Positions 37,306-46,913 are shown, counted from the stretch's first letter. The stretch: 64,000 bases of DNA from Saprospirales bacterium (GCA_016719895.1 JADJYG010000030.1:124001-188000), one strand, 5' to 3'. Made by a program: numbers and translations. The notes: generated by a model not told the origin, from the sequence alone.

Positions 37306-37712
37306 AGGCAGGTAAACATAGGAAGATTTAAAAATTACCGGTGTATTCGCCTCCGAATTTTTGCGACCGCTGTTTTTTGCACATCCTTATCGAAATCAAC
37401 GAATTACATTCTGAAATTAAGAAAAATCACAGTTAATAAGTCCGCGAATCTGTCTTTGCACTGTTTTATTGGCCGCCTGAAATTTGTAGTGTGAAAAATG
37501 GAGGAGCAGGCGCTGAAATCAACCACAGGTCAGGATCGAATAACGGCAGTCTGGCGGATCGCAGCAATGCGTTAGGCCACCACCGGGCTATCCGGTATTT
37601 TGGCGACCCGCCGCGGCAGCATGCCCGGCGGGTTTTTAGGGTGCGTCTGAAAAATACGCGCCGGGAAGGTGAAATATCCTTGGACAGCGGCGCCGGCAAA
37701 AAAGAGCGACCG
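37306..37712. other. Intergenic region with a possible small transcript
   Basis: No protein gene is supported. It begins AT-rich upstream of the minus-strand gene. A promoter-like pair occurs on plus: TTTG at 37455-37458, 20 bp, GAAATTTG at 37479-37486. An intrinsic terminator follows at 37607-37637, so a transcript of about 145 nt could be made. The candidate RNA has no match that I recognise. Confidence 0.35.
37607..37637 (+). terminator. Rho-independent terminator
   Basis: CCCGCCG (37607-37613) pairs with CGGCGGG (37626-37632), and TTTTT follows directly (37633-37637). No plus-strand gene ends nearby, so it would serve an unannotated transcript starting inside the intergenic region. Confidence 0.55.
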
Positions 37713-37841
37713 CCATACTGACCGTACGGTCAAACATCCGGCTTCCCGCAAGGCGCAAAGGGCCTCCGGATGCAGAAGGAGCATACCCGGAAAATCCTCA
37801 ATCGAGTACGGGCGCGGAAGCCGAAAAGCGGAAAGAGTAGG
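37713..37841 (+). promoter_or_regulatory. Conserved leader block, copy 1
   Basis: This 129-bp block precedes the first cassette by 25 bp and is repeated without gaps at 39097-39225 before the second cassette. The last 64 bp (37778-37841, starting GGAGCATACCCGG and ending GAAAGAGTAGG) differ at a single base between copies, more conserved than the genes behind them. It may be a shared promoter or 5'-UTR element. On the minus strand both copies stay open (see findings). Confidence 0.5.
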
Positions 37842-37866
37842 CTGTTTAACAGAATAATCAGCATAT

Positions 37867-38346
37867 ATGAAAACGGTTGTATCAATGTTACTACTGGCCA
37901 TCAGCAGTGTGGTATGGTGCGCTTACCAAGATCATGGCAACAGCCAGCCGGCGCAAGCGGCATCCGCCCTGCGCATCCGGGTCAAGGTGCAGCACGGTGA
38001 TTGGGATGAGAATATTCAGAATTGCGTGGGCAGCAAAGGAATTTGCAGAATACTCATTCTGATCACCTTCACCAGGCGAAACGACGCGCAGGACACCAAT
38101 GTCGGCGAAATGTGGTACGACGGCGAGCGGTTGCACCTGGCAGCCCTGGCCGAGTCGTACCAGCCGGAGGCCTTTGAAGCGAACTTTGCCCCATCCAGCT
38201 ATACGGTATCCCGCGAAATTCCACTTCCCGACGATTTGTGCGACGCACTGGGCATCGCACGGGGCAGCAGCATCCAGCCGGGCACATACGCAGTCCGGAA
38301 TGCCGGGCCGGAATACGGCAGCGCCGACCGGGAAATCGTATTTTGA
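37867..38346 (+). CDS. Small secreted protein, cassette copy 1
   Basis: This 159-residue protein has a signal peptide (MKTVVSMLLLAISSVVWC). I do not recognise the family. It is a diverged paralogue of the gene at 39250: both have a Cys pair in a NC-x-G...GIC context (Cys53 and Cys60 here) followed by a hydrophobic strand (RILILITF). Both also share the C-terminal pattern LPDDLCDALGIARGSSIQPG, then TY. Each is followed by a thioredoxin-like lipoprotein gene, so a disulfide in the mature protein may be the partner's substrate. This is inference from gene order. Confidence 0.65.
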   Translation: MKTVVSMLLLAISSVVWCAYQDHGNSQPAQAASALRIRVKVQHGDWDENIQNCVGSKGICRILILITFTRRNDAQDTNVGEMWYDGERLHLAALAESYQPEAFEANFAPSSYTVSREIPLPDDLCDALGIARGSSIQPGTYAVRNAGPEYGSADREIVF

Positions 38347-38435
38347 CGCGCCGGCCGGCGCCCCTGGAAGTATTCATTCCAACACGCATCAAACCGGCAA
38401 ATACACGGCCGGATTGTACTTAAACGAAACGGCGT

Positions 38436-39035
38436 ATGAAAAAAATGACCCTGTTGCTCTTGTTGTATAGCCTGGCGCCCGCGTGCATCGAACTGCGTAT
38501 TGACGACGATGGCAGCCGCGACCTGGGCGTCGGGGCGCTGCAATACATCAAACCGTTCGATCTGGCAGACACCGGCATAGACCGTCCGGCAAGTAAATCC
38601 GGCGACATTGTTTTTGCGGAAACAGACGCCGCCAAACTCAAACAGCAGCTGCATTTGGGAAAAAAAACCTGGGTTTATGTTTGGGGCTCCTGGTGCAGCC
38701 CCTGCCGGCAAAAACTTCCGTTCATCGCCCAGGTACACCGCGATTATCCGGAATGGAATATCCTGCCTGTTGCAGACGATTATGACATTGCCGAACTGCA
38801 GGCGCTGCTGTTCTCCAGCCAATTATTGGTGCAGCCGTATATCCTGGATTTCCGGAAATACGGGACCCGGATTTATGAGAAAGAGCGCCAGTTATGGAAC
38901 GAACTGGCCCTGGGAGGCGAATATCATAACGCGGTCCCACAAAACTATCTCTTCGATGAAACCGGCAAGCTGTTGTATTACGGCCCCGGCGCCATACCGG
39001 TGGAAATTATGAAAAGGTATTTTACGGACCGTTGA
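38436..39035 (+). CDS. Thioredoxin-fold (TlpA-like) probable lipoprotein, cassette copy 1
   Basis: This 199-residue protein has an N-terminal hydrophobic segment ending at Cys17 (LYSLAPAC), a possible but non-canonical lipobox. A thioredoxin-like domain follows with the redox motif WGSWCSPCRQKLPFI (Cys87, Cys90). The rest (WNILPVADDYDIAELQALLF and YLFDETGKLLYYGPGAIP, whose Pro may correspond to the cis-Pro region) fits TlpA/ResA-like proteins. It should work in the periplasm or at the outer membrane as a thiol oxidoreductase. Its paralogue at 39835 has all three cysteines at the same positions. It follows the small secreted protein by 89 bp. Confidence 0.8.
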   Translation: MKKMTLLLLLYSLAPACIELRIDDDGSRDLGVGALQYIKPFDLADTGIDRPASKSGDIVFAETDAAKLKQQLHLGKKTWVYVWGSWCSPCRQKLPFIAQVHRDYPEWNILPVADDYDIAELQALLFSSQLLVQPYILDFRKYGTRIYEKERQLWNELALGGEYHNAVPQNYLFDETGKLLYYGPGAIPVEIMKRYFTDR

Positions 39036-39063
39036 ACCTCGCTGGGCCCGGGCCGTGATGAAT

Positions 39064-39237
39064 TCAGAAAAAAAAATATACGTATTCCCTGCTGCTCCAT
39101 ACTGACCCTATCAGCAAGCACCCGCCTTTGCGCATAGCGCCGGGGAGTACCGGATGTAAGGGGAGCATACCCGGAAAATCCTCAAACGAGTACGGGCGCG
39201 GAAGCCGAAAAGCGGAAAGAGTAGGCACTTGAACCAT
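39064..39237 (-). CDS. Possible small antisense ORF in the leader, copy 2
   Basis: This is a 57-codon frame from ATG 39237 to TGA 39064. Its first part (PTLSAFRLPRPYS, then EDFPGML) is identical to a minus-strand frame in leader copy 1 (within 37572-37901). The more diverged part keeps LHP, GCL and SVW, with synonymous changes (GGA/GGG, TGT/TGC). It could be coincidence over a conserved regulatory DNA block. No ribosome-binding site stands out. Confidence 0.2.
   Translation of the reverse strand: MVQVPTLSAFRLPRPYSFEDFPGMLPLHPVLPGAMRKGGCLLIGSVWSSREYVYFFF
39097..39225 (+). promoter_or_regulatory. Conserved leader block, copy 2
   Basis: This is the counterpart of 37713-37841, ending 24 bp before the ATG at 39250. 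The segment 39162-39225 is almost identical to copy 1; the left half is diverged but aligns without gaps. Its constant distance to the start codon argues for a role in expression of both cassettes. Confidence 0.5.
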
Positions 39238-39249
39238 TCGTTTTGAAAC

Positions 39250-39726
39250 ATGAAAAAAGTATTCGTATTATTGTTGAGCGCCCTGATGACCCTGCCTGCG
39301 ATGAACGGCAGCGCGGCCCCGGCAGTTTCTTTGCCGGCTCCCCCTGCCATGCAACCCGGCCAAGGCCCGATCCTGCATTTCCGGATTCAAATCGGCCGGC
39401 CGAAAAAAAATTGCGCTGGCTTCGGGATCTGTATGATCAAAGTGGATGTGGAACCGGCGCCGCCGCCGGTCGAGGAAAGGGGTACGGCCCGTGCAACAGG
39501 TTGGGTGGAAGGAGGAAGGTTATACCTGGAGTTTGAGCGCAACTCGATTGAATCGACTACCCTGCAAACCTATTTCGGCTCGGGAACCTTCCGGATGGAA
39601 GAGGGCTACACGCTTCCTTCCGAGGTCGCTTCCGCACTCGGAGTTTCCGCCTATACGATCAAAGCCGGCAGCTATCCCATTACGGCCTCCGGGCCGGATT
39701 CGGAAACATTGCCCGTGGCATTCTGA
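39250..39726 (+). CDS. Small secreted protein, cassette copy 2
   Basis: This 158-residue protein has a signal peptide (MKKVFVLLLSALMTLPAMNG) and then a Pro/Ala-rich stretch. It is a paralogue of the 37867 gene: the Cys pair lies in NCAGFGIC (Cys55, Cys61), followed by MIKVDV, and the C-terminus TLPSEVASALGVSAYTIKAG aligns with that of copy 1. The fold and role are unknown. The following gene, 108 bp downstream, encodes the thioredoxin-like paralogue, repeating the cassette order. Confidence 0.65.
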   Translation: MKKVFVLLLSALMTLPAMNGSAAPAVSLPAPPAMQPGQGPILHFRIQIGRPKKNCAGFGICMIKVDVEPAPPPVEERGTARATGWVEGGRLYLEFERNSIESTTLQTYFGSGTFRMEEGYTLPSEVASALGVSAYTIKAGSYPITASGPDSETLPVAF

Positions 39727-39834
39727 GCGTTCCGGCAGGCGGCATTCCGGCGCCGGGCGGGCGCGGGCCTGCCCGGCGCCCGGAAGGCCGCCTGTTTATC
39801 CATATCATTTGACCCAACCATCACTTTCCTCGTT

Positions 39835-40437
39835 ATGCGAAACTTCACCTTACTTTACCTGCTGCTTTTCCCAACCCTGAGCTGCCTGAAAATCAGCTTT
39901 AACGACGATTCCAGCCGTTCTGTCCGTGCAGAACAAAAGAAAAATATCGTTCCGTTCGACATCCAGCTCGCCGGCAAAGCCGCTACGGTAACTGCGGCAT
40001 CCGATATCACTTTTCAGGAGGTGGATGCCGGCAACATCAAAAGTGTACTGCAACTCGGGAAAAAAACCTGGATATACCTGTGGGGCTCCTGGTGTACCCC
40101 CTGCCGCAAAAAACTGCCGCAAATGGCAGAAATATACCGCGATAATCCCGATTGGAACATTCTGCTGGTTTCCGAAGATTACAATATTAGCCTGCTCCAA
40201 CAGCTCCTTTTTGAAAACCGGCTCTATATCCAGCCATACCTCCTGAGCTCCCAACGCTACGGCATGAAAACGCATGAAAAGGCACAAAAACTCTGGGAAG
40301 ATCTGGCTCCGGGCGGTACGCCCGCAGAAGGATTCCCGCAAAACTACCTGTTCGACGAACACGGCACGCTGCTGTTGTACCAGGCAGGATCTATCCCGGC
40401 GGAACAATTAAAAGAATATTTTGTCTTGCGGCAATAG
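39835..40437 (+). CDS. Thioredoxin-fold (TlpA-like) probable lipoprotein, cassette copy 2
   Basis: This 200-residue protein is a paralogue of the 38436 gene. Cys17 follows a short hydrophobic stretch (LLFPTLSC), and the redox site WGSWCTPCRKKLPQM has Cys87 and Cys90 at exactly the same positions. DWNILLVSEDYNISLLQQLL and YLFDEHGTLLLYQAGSIP align throughout with copy 1. It is probably a periplasmic or outer-membrane-anchored thiol oxidoreductase. The secreted helical protein gene follows after 50 bp and may be co-transcribed. Confidence 0.8.
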   Translation: MRNFTLLYLLLFPTLSCLKISFNDDSSRSVRAEQKKNIVPFDIQLAGKAATVTAASDITFQEVDAGNIKSVLQLGKKTWIYLWGSWCTPCRKKLPQMAEIYRDNPDWNILLVSEDYNISLLQQLLFENRLYIQPYLLSSQRYGMKTHEKAQKLWEDLAPGGTPAEGFPQNYLFDEHGTLLLYQAGSIPAEQLKEYFVLRQ

Positions 40438-40487
40438 ACTTTTTTGCGACGACGCGAGGTATAAAATATATCGCACAAACCATTCCC

Positions 40488-41660
40488 ATGAGCACCGCGT
40501 ATCCACCCATGTTCCGGGCAGGAGCAGTTGGGCTAATGCTCTTCTTATCCCCCGCCCTGCCGGCATCTAAGCCGCCGGGGGATACGTTGTATGACATCGA
40601 TTCGTGGATTTACCTGGCCGAATCAGACTTCCGGCAAATACGCCAGGAACATGCGCAATGCATTGCCGGCCACCAACTGCGGCTCGCCGAAATCGATGCC
40701 GCACTGAGCCGGCCCGAAGCACTCTTCCCGGAATACGGCTACCCCCTGCTGCTGGAGAAAACCCGGGCCGAAACACAAATCCGCAAACTCCATACCGAGG
40801 CAGAGATAAAACTGGTGCGTTTGCGCTACCGCAAAAGCGTGGAAATGCTCAAAATCCTGTATGAGAAAATCCTCAGTATGGATCATCATTTTACCAGCTT
40901 GCGCACCAACCAGCAGGTCCTCCGCATGAGCAACCCCCACGAATACCCCGAATTTAAAGAAGTAAAAACCCTGTTGGAAGAACGCATGAAGAAAAAATAC
41001 GGCTTCGCCCTGCCTGCTGTCATGGAAAGCAATCCCTATCTCTCCGCCGTGTATTCGATCGTCGGGCTCGCGCTTGGCGGCGCTGATAACCGCCTGCAAC
41101 AAACCCGGCTCCAGCGCATTTCCTGCATCCTCGATTTTACCGTGCGTATGCACCAGGATCTGAACGTCGTTTACTACGAAACCGAATACCTGCGCGATGC
41201 TAACCTGACGCTGAAAAAAGAATGCGAAACTCTTTTTACTGAATGCGCCCGCCAGGTCGGATACGCCATCCCCCTGGCCAACTGCCGGGAAACCGATGAC
41301 TGGGAACGGCTCCATGCCCTGCTCGATCAATATACAGACAAGGCCATTCAGACTGCCGGGACCACTCCGGCCCTTCAGCAGCGCAGCTACGCCAACCTGC
41401 AGTTTGCCGTAGACCGGGTCGTACATTTTATTGAAACCTATTGCGCATTCGTCGCCCAAGGCAATGCATATTACAAAAAATTCGCCAAAATAGTGAGCGG
41501 CTACGCAAATGAACAAACCTGTACCGACGCATTGCCGGAAAGTTTTCACCAGCTAAAAAACGACATCGAAATCACCCTCGAAAAATTCAACAGCGCCTAC
41601 AACCTGCCCGAAATTCAGGGATCCCGGTTGAAAGATTTGCTCTATGGTATCGGCGAATGA
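40488..41660 (+). CDS. Secreted helical protein of unknown function
   Basis: This 390-residue protein has an N-terminal hydrophobic segment (AGAVGLMLFLSPALPASK) that suggests export. The rest is strongly helical and charged, with coiled-coil-like stretches (EKTRAETQIRKLHTEAEIKL, RKSVEMLKILYEKI). Cysteines are scattered (for example ISCILDF and CETLFTECARQ). I do not recognise a family. It sits directly behind the second cassette, so it may belong with it. The sugar nucleotidyltransferase gene starts 30 bp later. Confidence 0.6.
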   Translation: MSTAYPPMFRAGAVGLMLFLSPALPASKPPGDTLYDIDSWIYLAESDFRQIRQEHAQCIAGHQLRLAEIDAALSRPEALFPEYGYPLLLEKTRAETQIRKLHTEAEIKLVRLRYRKSVEMLKILYEKILSMDHHFTSLRTNQQVLRMSNPHEYPEFKEVKTLLEERMKKKYGFALPAVMESNPYLSAVYSIVGLALGGADNRLQQTRLQRISCILDFTVRMHQDLNVVYYETEYLRDANLTLKKECETLFTECARQVGYAIPLANCRETDDWERLHALLDQYTDKAIQTAGTTPALQQRSYANLQFAVDRVVHFIETYCAFVAQGNAYYKKFAKIVSGYANEQTCTDALPESFHQLKNDIEITLEKFNSAYNLPEIQGSRLKDLLYGIGE

Positions 41661-41690
41661 CGGAATGCTGCTACCTTTGAGTTACTACCT

Positions 41691-42692
41691 ATGAAAGTCG
41701 TTATCCCTGTGGCCGGGGCCGGCACCCGCCTCCGCCCCCATACCTACACACAGCCCAAGCCACTCATGCCCGTGGCGGGCAAGCCTATCATTTGTTTTAT
41801 CATCGATAAACTCGCCGAAGCAGGCCTGACCGATTTCGTTTTTGTCATCGGCTACCTGGGAGATAAAATCCGCGATTTTATCGAACAACGCTACCCGGAT
41901 TTAAAAACGGAATTTGTCTATCAGGAACACCGCGAAGGTTCCGGACATGCCGTTTGGACCGCCCACCCCATCATTGCCAATGAAGACCAGGTTTTTATCG
42001 CCTTCGGTGATACCATTTTTGACGCGGACCTTCGGCAAATGCTCAATTGCCCACATTCCTGCATCGGCGTAAAAAAAGTAAATGACCCCCGTGAATTCGG
42101 CGTGGCAGAATTTGACGAATCGGGACGGGTGCGCCGGATGATCGAAAAACCCCGGATTCCCAAATCCAATATGGCGATTGTCGGCCTCTATAAAGTCATG
42201 GAAGTCGGCGCCCTGCTCCAATCCATCGAACAATTGATGCAAACAAACCACCGCACTGTCGGTGAAATCCAACTCACCGACGCCCTGCAACGTATGCTCG
42301 AACAAGGTGTTTATTTTCAAGCCATTCCAGTCAATAACTGGTTCGATTGCGGCCGAAAAGAAGTTCTGCTGGAAACCAATGCCATGCTGCTCAGCCAGCG
42401 TGGCTATGCCTCCGACGCCTTTAGCCTGCCCGTCTTCGACAACACCATTATCATACACCCCGTCGCTATCGGTGAAAAATGCCAAATCGCCAACAGCATC
42501 ATCGGGCCTAACGTCACGATCGGCAACAACGTGACGGTAAATTCGTCCATTATCAAAGACAGCATCATCGGCAACTTTGCCGCCCTCGATGACGTCGTAC
42601 TCCGGCACTCGGTAGTCGGCAGCGACGCAACGATCAAAGGCATGAACCTCAGCCTGAATATCGGCGATAATACGGAAATCGACTTCGCTTAA
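41691..42692 (+). CDS. Sugar-1-phosphate nucleotidyltransferase with left-handed beta-helix tail
   Basis: This 333-residue enzyme joins a sugar 1-phosphate to a nucleoside triphosphate to give an NDP-sugar. The N-terminal signature VVIPVAGAGTRLRPHTYTQP followed by KPLMPVAGKP is the G-x-G-T-R-L/P-K-P nucleotide site, and VFIAFGDTIFDADL contains the catalytic Asp. WFDCGRKEVLLETN is the substrate-site tail. From about residue 250 hexapeptide repeats (GEKCQIANSIIGPNVTIGNN) form a left-handed beta-helix. It is close to glucose-1-phosphate thymidylyl- or uridylyltransferases; the donor cannot be decided. It may supply precursors for surface polysaccharide. Confidence 0.88.
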   Translation: MKVVIPVAGAGTRLRPHTYTQPKPLMPVAGKPIICFIIDKLAEAGLTDFVFVIGYLGDKIRDFIEQRYPDLKTEFVYQEHREGSGHAVWTAHPIIANEDQVFIAFGDTIFDADLRQMLNCPHSCIGVKKVNDPREFGVAEFDESGRVRRMIEKPRIPKSNMAIVGLYKVMEVGALLQSIEQLMQTNHRTVGEIQLTDALQRMLEQGVYFQAIPVNNWFDCGRKEVLLETNAMLLSQRGYASDAFSLPVFDNTIIIHPVAIGEKCQIANSIIGPNVTIGNNVTVNSSIIKDSIIGNFAALDDVVLRHSVVGSDATIKGMNLSLNIGDNTEIDFA

Positions 42693-42704
42693 CGTTGAAC
42701 GTAA

Positions 42705-42800
42705 GATAGAATGGACAGGATTTTTTTGCGTAGCGGGATGGGACAAAATCTTGTAAATCCTGCAAATCCTGTCCCATCCCTCTACGAAAAGGAATCCCGT
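42705..42800. repeat. Short AGGATT-family inverted pair between convergent genes
   Basis: A plus-oriented remnant (GGACAGGATTTTTTTGCGTAG near 42715-42735, in 20-base reading GGACAGGATTTTTTTGCGTA) is followed by reverse-complement units (AAATCCTGCAAATCCTGTCC and CTCTACG near 42755-42785). It is the same family as at 21 kb and 27 kb, here reduced to one unit per arm, again between a plus gene and a minus gene. Confidence 0.8.
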
Positions 42801-45800
42801 CACTCCTGTCCTCCCGTTTTCACCAGTTTTCGCAACAGCGTTTCGCCGTCAATCCAAACCCGCAGCACGTATAACCCCGGGGCCAGCGCACCGCCATTCC
42901 ATTCGGCTTGAAGCGCGGCGGTATGGCCGGCGTTTTGTTGTTCAAACAAGCGGCCGGCCGGGTCGGTAACCGCCCAGCGGACGTCTGCGCTGCGCCGCAG
43001 TTCAAGTTGGAGAATGACCGTTTGGGCGAAGGGGTTGGGGGAAACCCGGCACTGCAAAACATTTTCCGGCTCGCCGGTAGCCACCACTTCCGGTACCGTC
43101 CAGGCAGATTCCTGCGTACAACCCGCCGCGTCCGTCACCACCAGGGTGTATACGCCGGCCGGAATGCTGGTGAGCGCCGGCCCCATGCCCACTGCCAGGC
43201 CGTTTTGATACCAGGCAAAGCCATAGGGCGGTTCGCCGCCGGCAGCAGTAGCCTGAATGGCGCCGTTGGAGGTGCCCACCCAGGCGGGGGTGATTGTCGC
43301 TGCGACGTCGATCGGCAGAAATTCCTGCACGAACGCCATGCCTGTCCGGCTACACCCGAGCGCATCCGTGAGCGTGACGGTGTACAACCCTGAGGGCACA
43401 TTGATCACGGCCCCCGTGGCGCCATTGCTCCAGGCATACAGGTAGGGCGGCGTGCCGCCCGATGCCAGCGCGCTCAGCGTGTTCAATTCGCCGGCGCAGG
43501 CCGGTGCGGCTTCGACGGCCAGCGCCAGCGTATTTTCCACCACCACTTCAAACGCGCAGCTGGCGGTGTTGCCGGCCTGGTCTGTCACCTGGTAGCGCAC
43601 GAGGGTGGCGCCTTCCGGAAAAACGCTTCCCGGCGGAAGTCCGGCCACGAGGCTCAGCCCGGCGATGGCGCAATTGTCGGCAGCCAACGGTAAGGAGAAA
43701 TTCACCGGCCCGGCGCAGGCCGGGGTGGTAATGGCGGCAGGGCAGGTGAGCGTTGGCGCGGTGGTATCCGGCGCTTCCGGCATAAGCCCCTCAAACACTG
43801 CGGTGCAGCCGTGGGTATCCGTGAGGGTTACGCTGAAGATGCCGGCTGGCAGAATAGCCGAGGGGCCTGAATCGCCGGAAGACCATTGCAGATCGTACGG
43901 CGGCGTGCCGCCCGCCGGAGCGCAAGTGGCGACGCCCGGCAGCCCGGCGCAGGTGACCGGGGTTTCGACCAGAATACCGGCATCCAGCCCGGGTGGCTCG
44001 GGTACTTGGACCGGGAGGGTTGCCTGCCGGCCTTCGCTGTCGGTGGCCGTCACGGTGTAGGCGCCGGCAGCGAGGCCGGCAAGCGCGCTGGTGGTGTCGC
44101 CGGTGTTCCAAAAGAACGTGTACGGCGGTACGCCGCCGCTGGCGGAAACACTCAATTGGCCGTCGGAACCGTCCGGGCAGCTAACGGCCTGTACGGTTGC
44201 CGACACGGTAAACAGCGCTACCCCGGAATTAGGCAAGTAGCGCAGCACGGCAATGTCGGCGCCGGCAAAAGGGGCGTCGGAGGCGCCAGCCACCACTATT
44301 TTGCCGTCGTCCTGGCGGGCAATGGCCGCCCCCTGGTCCCTTTTGCCGCGCAAACCGGTAAGGAGCACGCCGTCGATACCCCAGGCCGGGTCGCGCGCAC
44401 CGTTGGACAACAGGCGGGCGGTCATTATTTTGCCGGACGCCGTAGAGCCGGTAACGGCAATTTTACCATTGGACTGCACCACCAAATCCTCCGCAACGGA
44501 TCCCTCCGGCAAAAGCACGAAAACCGCCGGCGCCAAAACTGGTATCGAAAGCGCCGTCAGGTAAAAATTTGAATACGGCCATTTGCCCGTCCACAGCGCC
44601 GGCGGCGATAATGGTGTTGTCGGCCTGAATGGAAAATGCGTTGAGCCGGTCGCTGATATTGCCGACGCTTGGAATCAAAATGCCGCTATTGCCGAAAATG
44701 GTGTCCAGGGTATAGCTGTATAAGCCTTCATTTTCAAGCCGCATCAAAAACATACGCGGCCAGGGGCCGAAACCGTCGAGGTAAAACCCGCCGACCAGGG
44801 TGTTTATTTTGTTCAGCGCGGTGTCGGGCTGATACCCCACCGCCGTAGCGTATTCGTAGGAAGGCCCGATGTCGAACACACCCTTGCGGAAGGCATTTCC
44901 CAAATTCGGCACATAACAACACCAGGCGACCGCCACCTTGTCGCCGGAGTAACCCGCCACGGTGTAGCCCTGGAAAGGAGGGGTAAAAACAAACGTTTCA
45001 TCCGGAACGATGGCCGTGGCCACGTCGGCGCCAATGGAAAAATCTATTCTTTGAACAATGGGCAAAATCAGTTGGGAACCGGCGGATAGCAGAAAGGTCG
45101 AATCCTGGGTGCCGTCGGGGTAAAATTCCGCCACGCCGAAATCATATTCCCGGGCGCCCACCACCAGAATGTTGCCATTCGGGCGCTGGGCAATCGCCGT
45201 TTTCAGCGGAGCTAGCGGGGGAAAGAACAGGTACGAATAGTCGTTGGTGAGGAATTGATCCGGTTCGTTTACGGTAAACCCAGTCCGGCCGTTTTTGCCG
45301 AAGGAGGGGTCAGGCGTGCCGTCGTCCAGATAGCGGGCGACGCTGAAATTCGGCAGATTCTGGTAGATGAAATTATCCGGTTTGTTGTTTTCCGCTGCCT
45401 CCGGCGACGGCTTTACGGGCAGGGTGTATGGAAAAATGGTATCGACCACCGCCCCGACCAGAATTTTGCCGTCGGCCTGCAGCGCCACGTCGGTGCCGCG
45501 GTCAGTGTTGGTGCCGGCGGCCACGACGGCTACGCCGGTGTGGGCCAACGTAGTGTCCAAAGCGCCGGCACTGTCCACCCGCACCAGGGCGATATCCGAG
45601 GGAATGTCGAAATCATTGTACGCGTCAAAACCGTCGTATGTATGCCCGGCAGCCAGTATTTCGCCGCCTGGCAAAAGGGCGACCGCTTGCCCGCGGTCGT
45701 AATCGTTGATGTCGACAATGCGCACGCCACTTCCGTTGAAAGCGTCATCCAGTTGGCCGGTATTAAAGCGTACCAGGAAAATAGACGGTTCCCAAACGGC

Positions 45801-46913
45801 GTCGGCGTTTTTCGAATAGTGGTTTCCTACCGCCACCACCTTGCCGTCCGGCTGGATGGCGAGGGCCGCGCCCTCCTCGCGCGCGTCCTGCCAGGGCGGC
45901 GGCGTTCCGAATATTCCCGGCAATGCCAGGGCGACGTGCTCCAGCACGCCGTCGGGCGAATACCAGACGGCCGCCAGGTGCTGGTTGTTCGGCAGGCGGG
46001 CAGAGTGGCCGACCACGACGATTGTGCTATCCGGCTTGATCGCTACTGCCGCGGCGCGGTCGATCGAACGGAAATTGTCGTCGCCGCTGACGAACAAATT
46101 GCTGCGCACCATGCCGCCGTCGCCGAAAGTGGTGTCCGGCTGCCCTCCGGGGAGCAGGCGGATGAGCAGAATATCGCCGTTCAGCGTATCGCGCGTGGCA
46201 GCGAGCACGATCTCGCCGCCGGCCTGCAGGGCGATGCCGCCCACGGGGTTTTGCCCCGGCCCGGGATCGAACACGGCGATGCCGCCGGTTCCGAAGGTAG
46301 TGTCCGGCGCGCCATCGGGCGTGAACCGGAGCACGGCGATGTCATCGGAGTCGAAGACGTAGGGTTCGGTGATGGTGCCGGTGATCAGGATTTTTCCGTC
46401 GGGCTGAACGGCTGCCGCGACGGCGTAGTTGTTGTAGGTCAAGCTGTTTGTCGCAAACACCCGGCCGTTGTCGCCAAACGAGGCGTCGAGGCTGCCGTCG
46501 GGCAGGCAGCGGGCCAGGGCAAACCGGGCGCCGGTGGAATAGCCGTATTCCGAAACGCCGGACGAACCGGCGAGCAGGATTTTTCCGTCGGGCAAAACCT
46601 GCACAAACACCAGCCGGTCAGCGCCTTCCATGTCGATAAAAACCCGTCCGCGCGAGCCGAAAGACCCGTCGGGCGAGCCGTCGGCGTGGAAGCGGGCGAG
46701 CAGGAAATCGGGGTTTCCGTTCCAGGCTGTTCCGCCCAGGAGCAATTTGCCGCTGGGCAGCGGCACAACGCCGGCCACTTCCTCGGGGCCTTGCCCGAAA
46801 TCGGTGATGGTGAAACCGTTGTTCCCGAAAGCGGGATCCAGTTGGGTGTTTTGCGCGCCGGCGAACACAGCGGCGAGCACACTCCACAGCAGAAAAGCAA
46901 TGATTTTGCGCAT
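42800..46913 (-). CDS. Delta-60 repeat / SprB-like T9SS-sorted surface protein, split by one frameshift
   Basis: From ATG 46913 there is a signal peptide (MRKIIAFLLWSVLAAVFAGA). Many delta-60 repeats follow (LDPAFGNNGFTITDFG, LARFHADGSPDGSFGSRGRV, LPDGSLDASFGDNGRVF), then SprB/PKD-like modules (GGVPPYTFFWNTGDTTSALA), one HYR-like module and a T9SS sorting domain (SPNPFAQTVILQLELR to LRKLVKTGG). The frame breaks near 44540: the upstream frame stops at 44463, and the downstream frame carries LLPEGSVAEDLVVQSNGKIA, the next delta-60 repeat. Removing one T from a TTTT run rejoins them, giving about 1370 residues. It is probably an exported surface protein; delta-60 units form beta-propeller-like folds. 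Confidence 0.8.

Noticed and set aside
37500..37640. Signal recognition particle RNA
   Set aside because: GGTCAGG and GCAGCA words occur, but the GGAA-type tetraloop, the symmetric loop sequence and a closing outer helix are missing.
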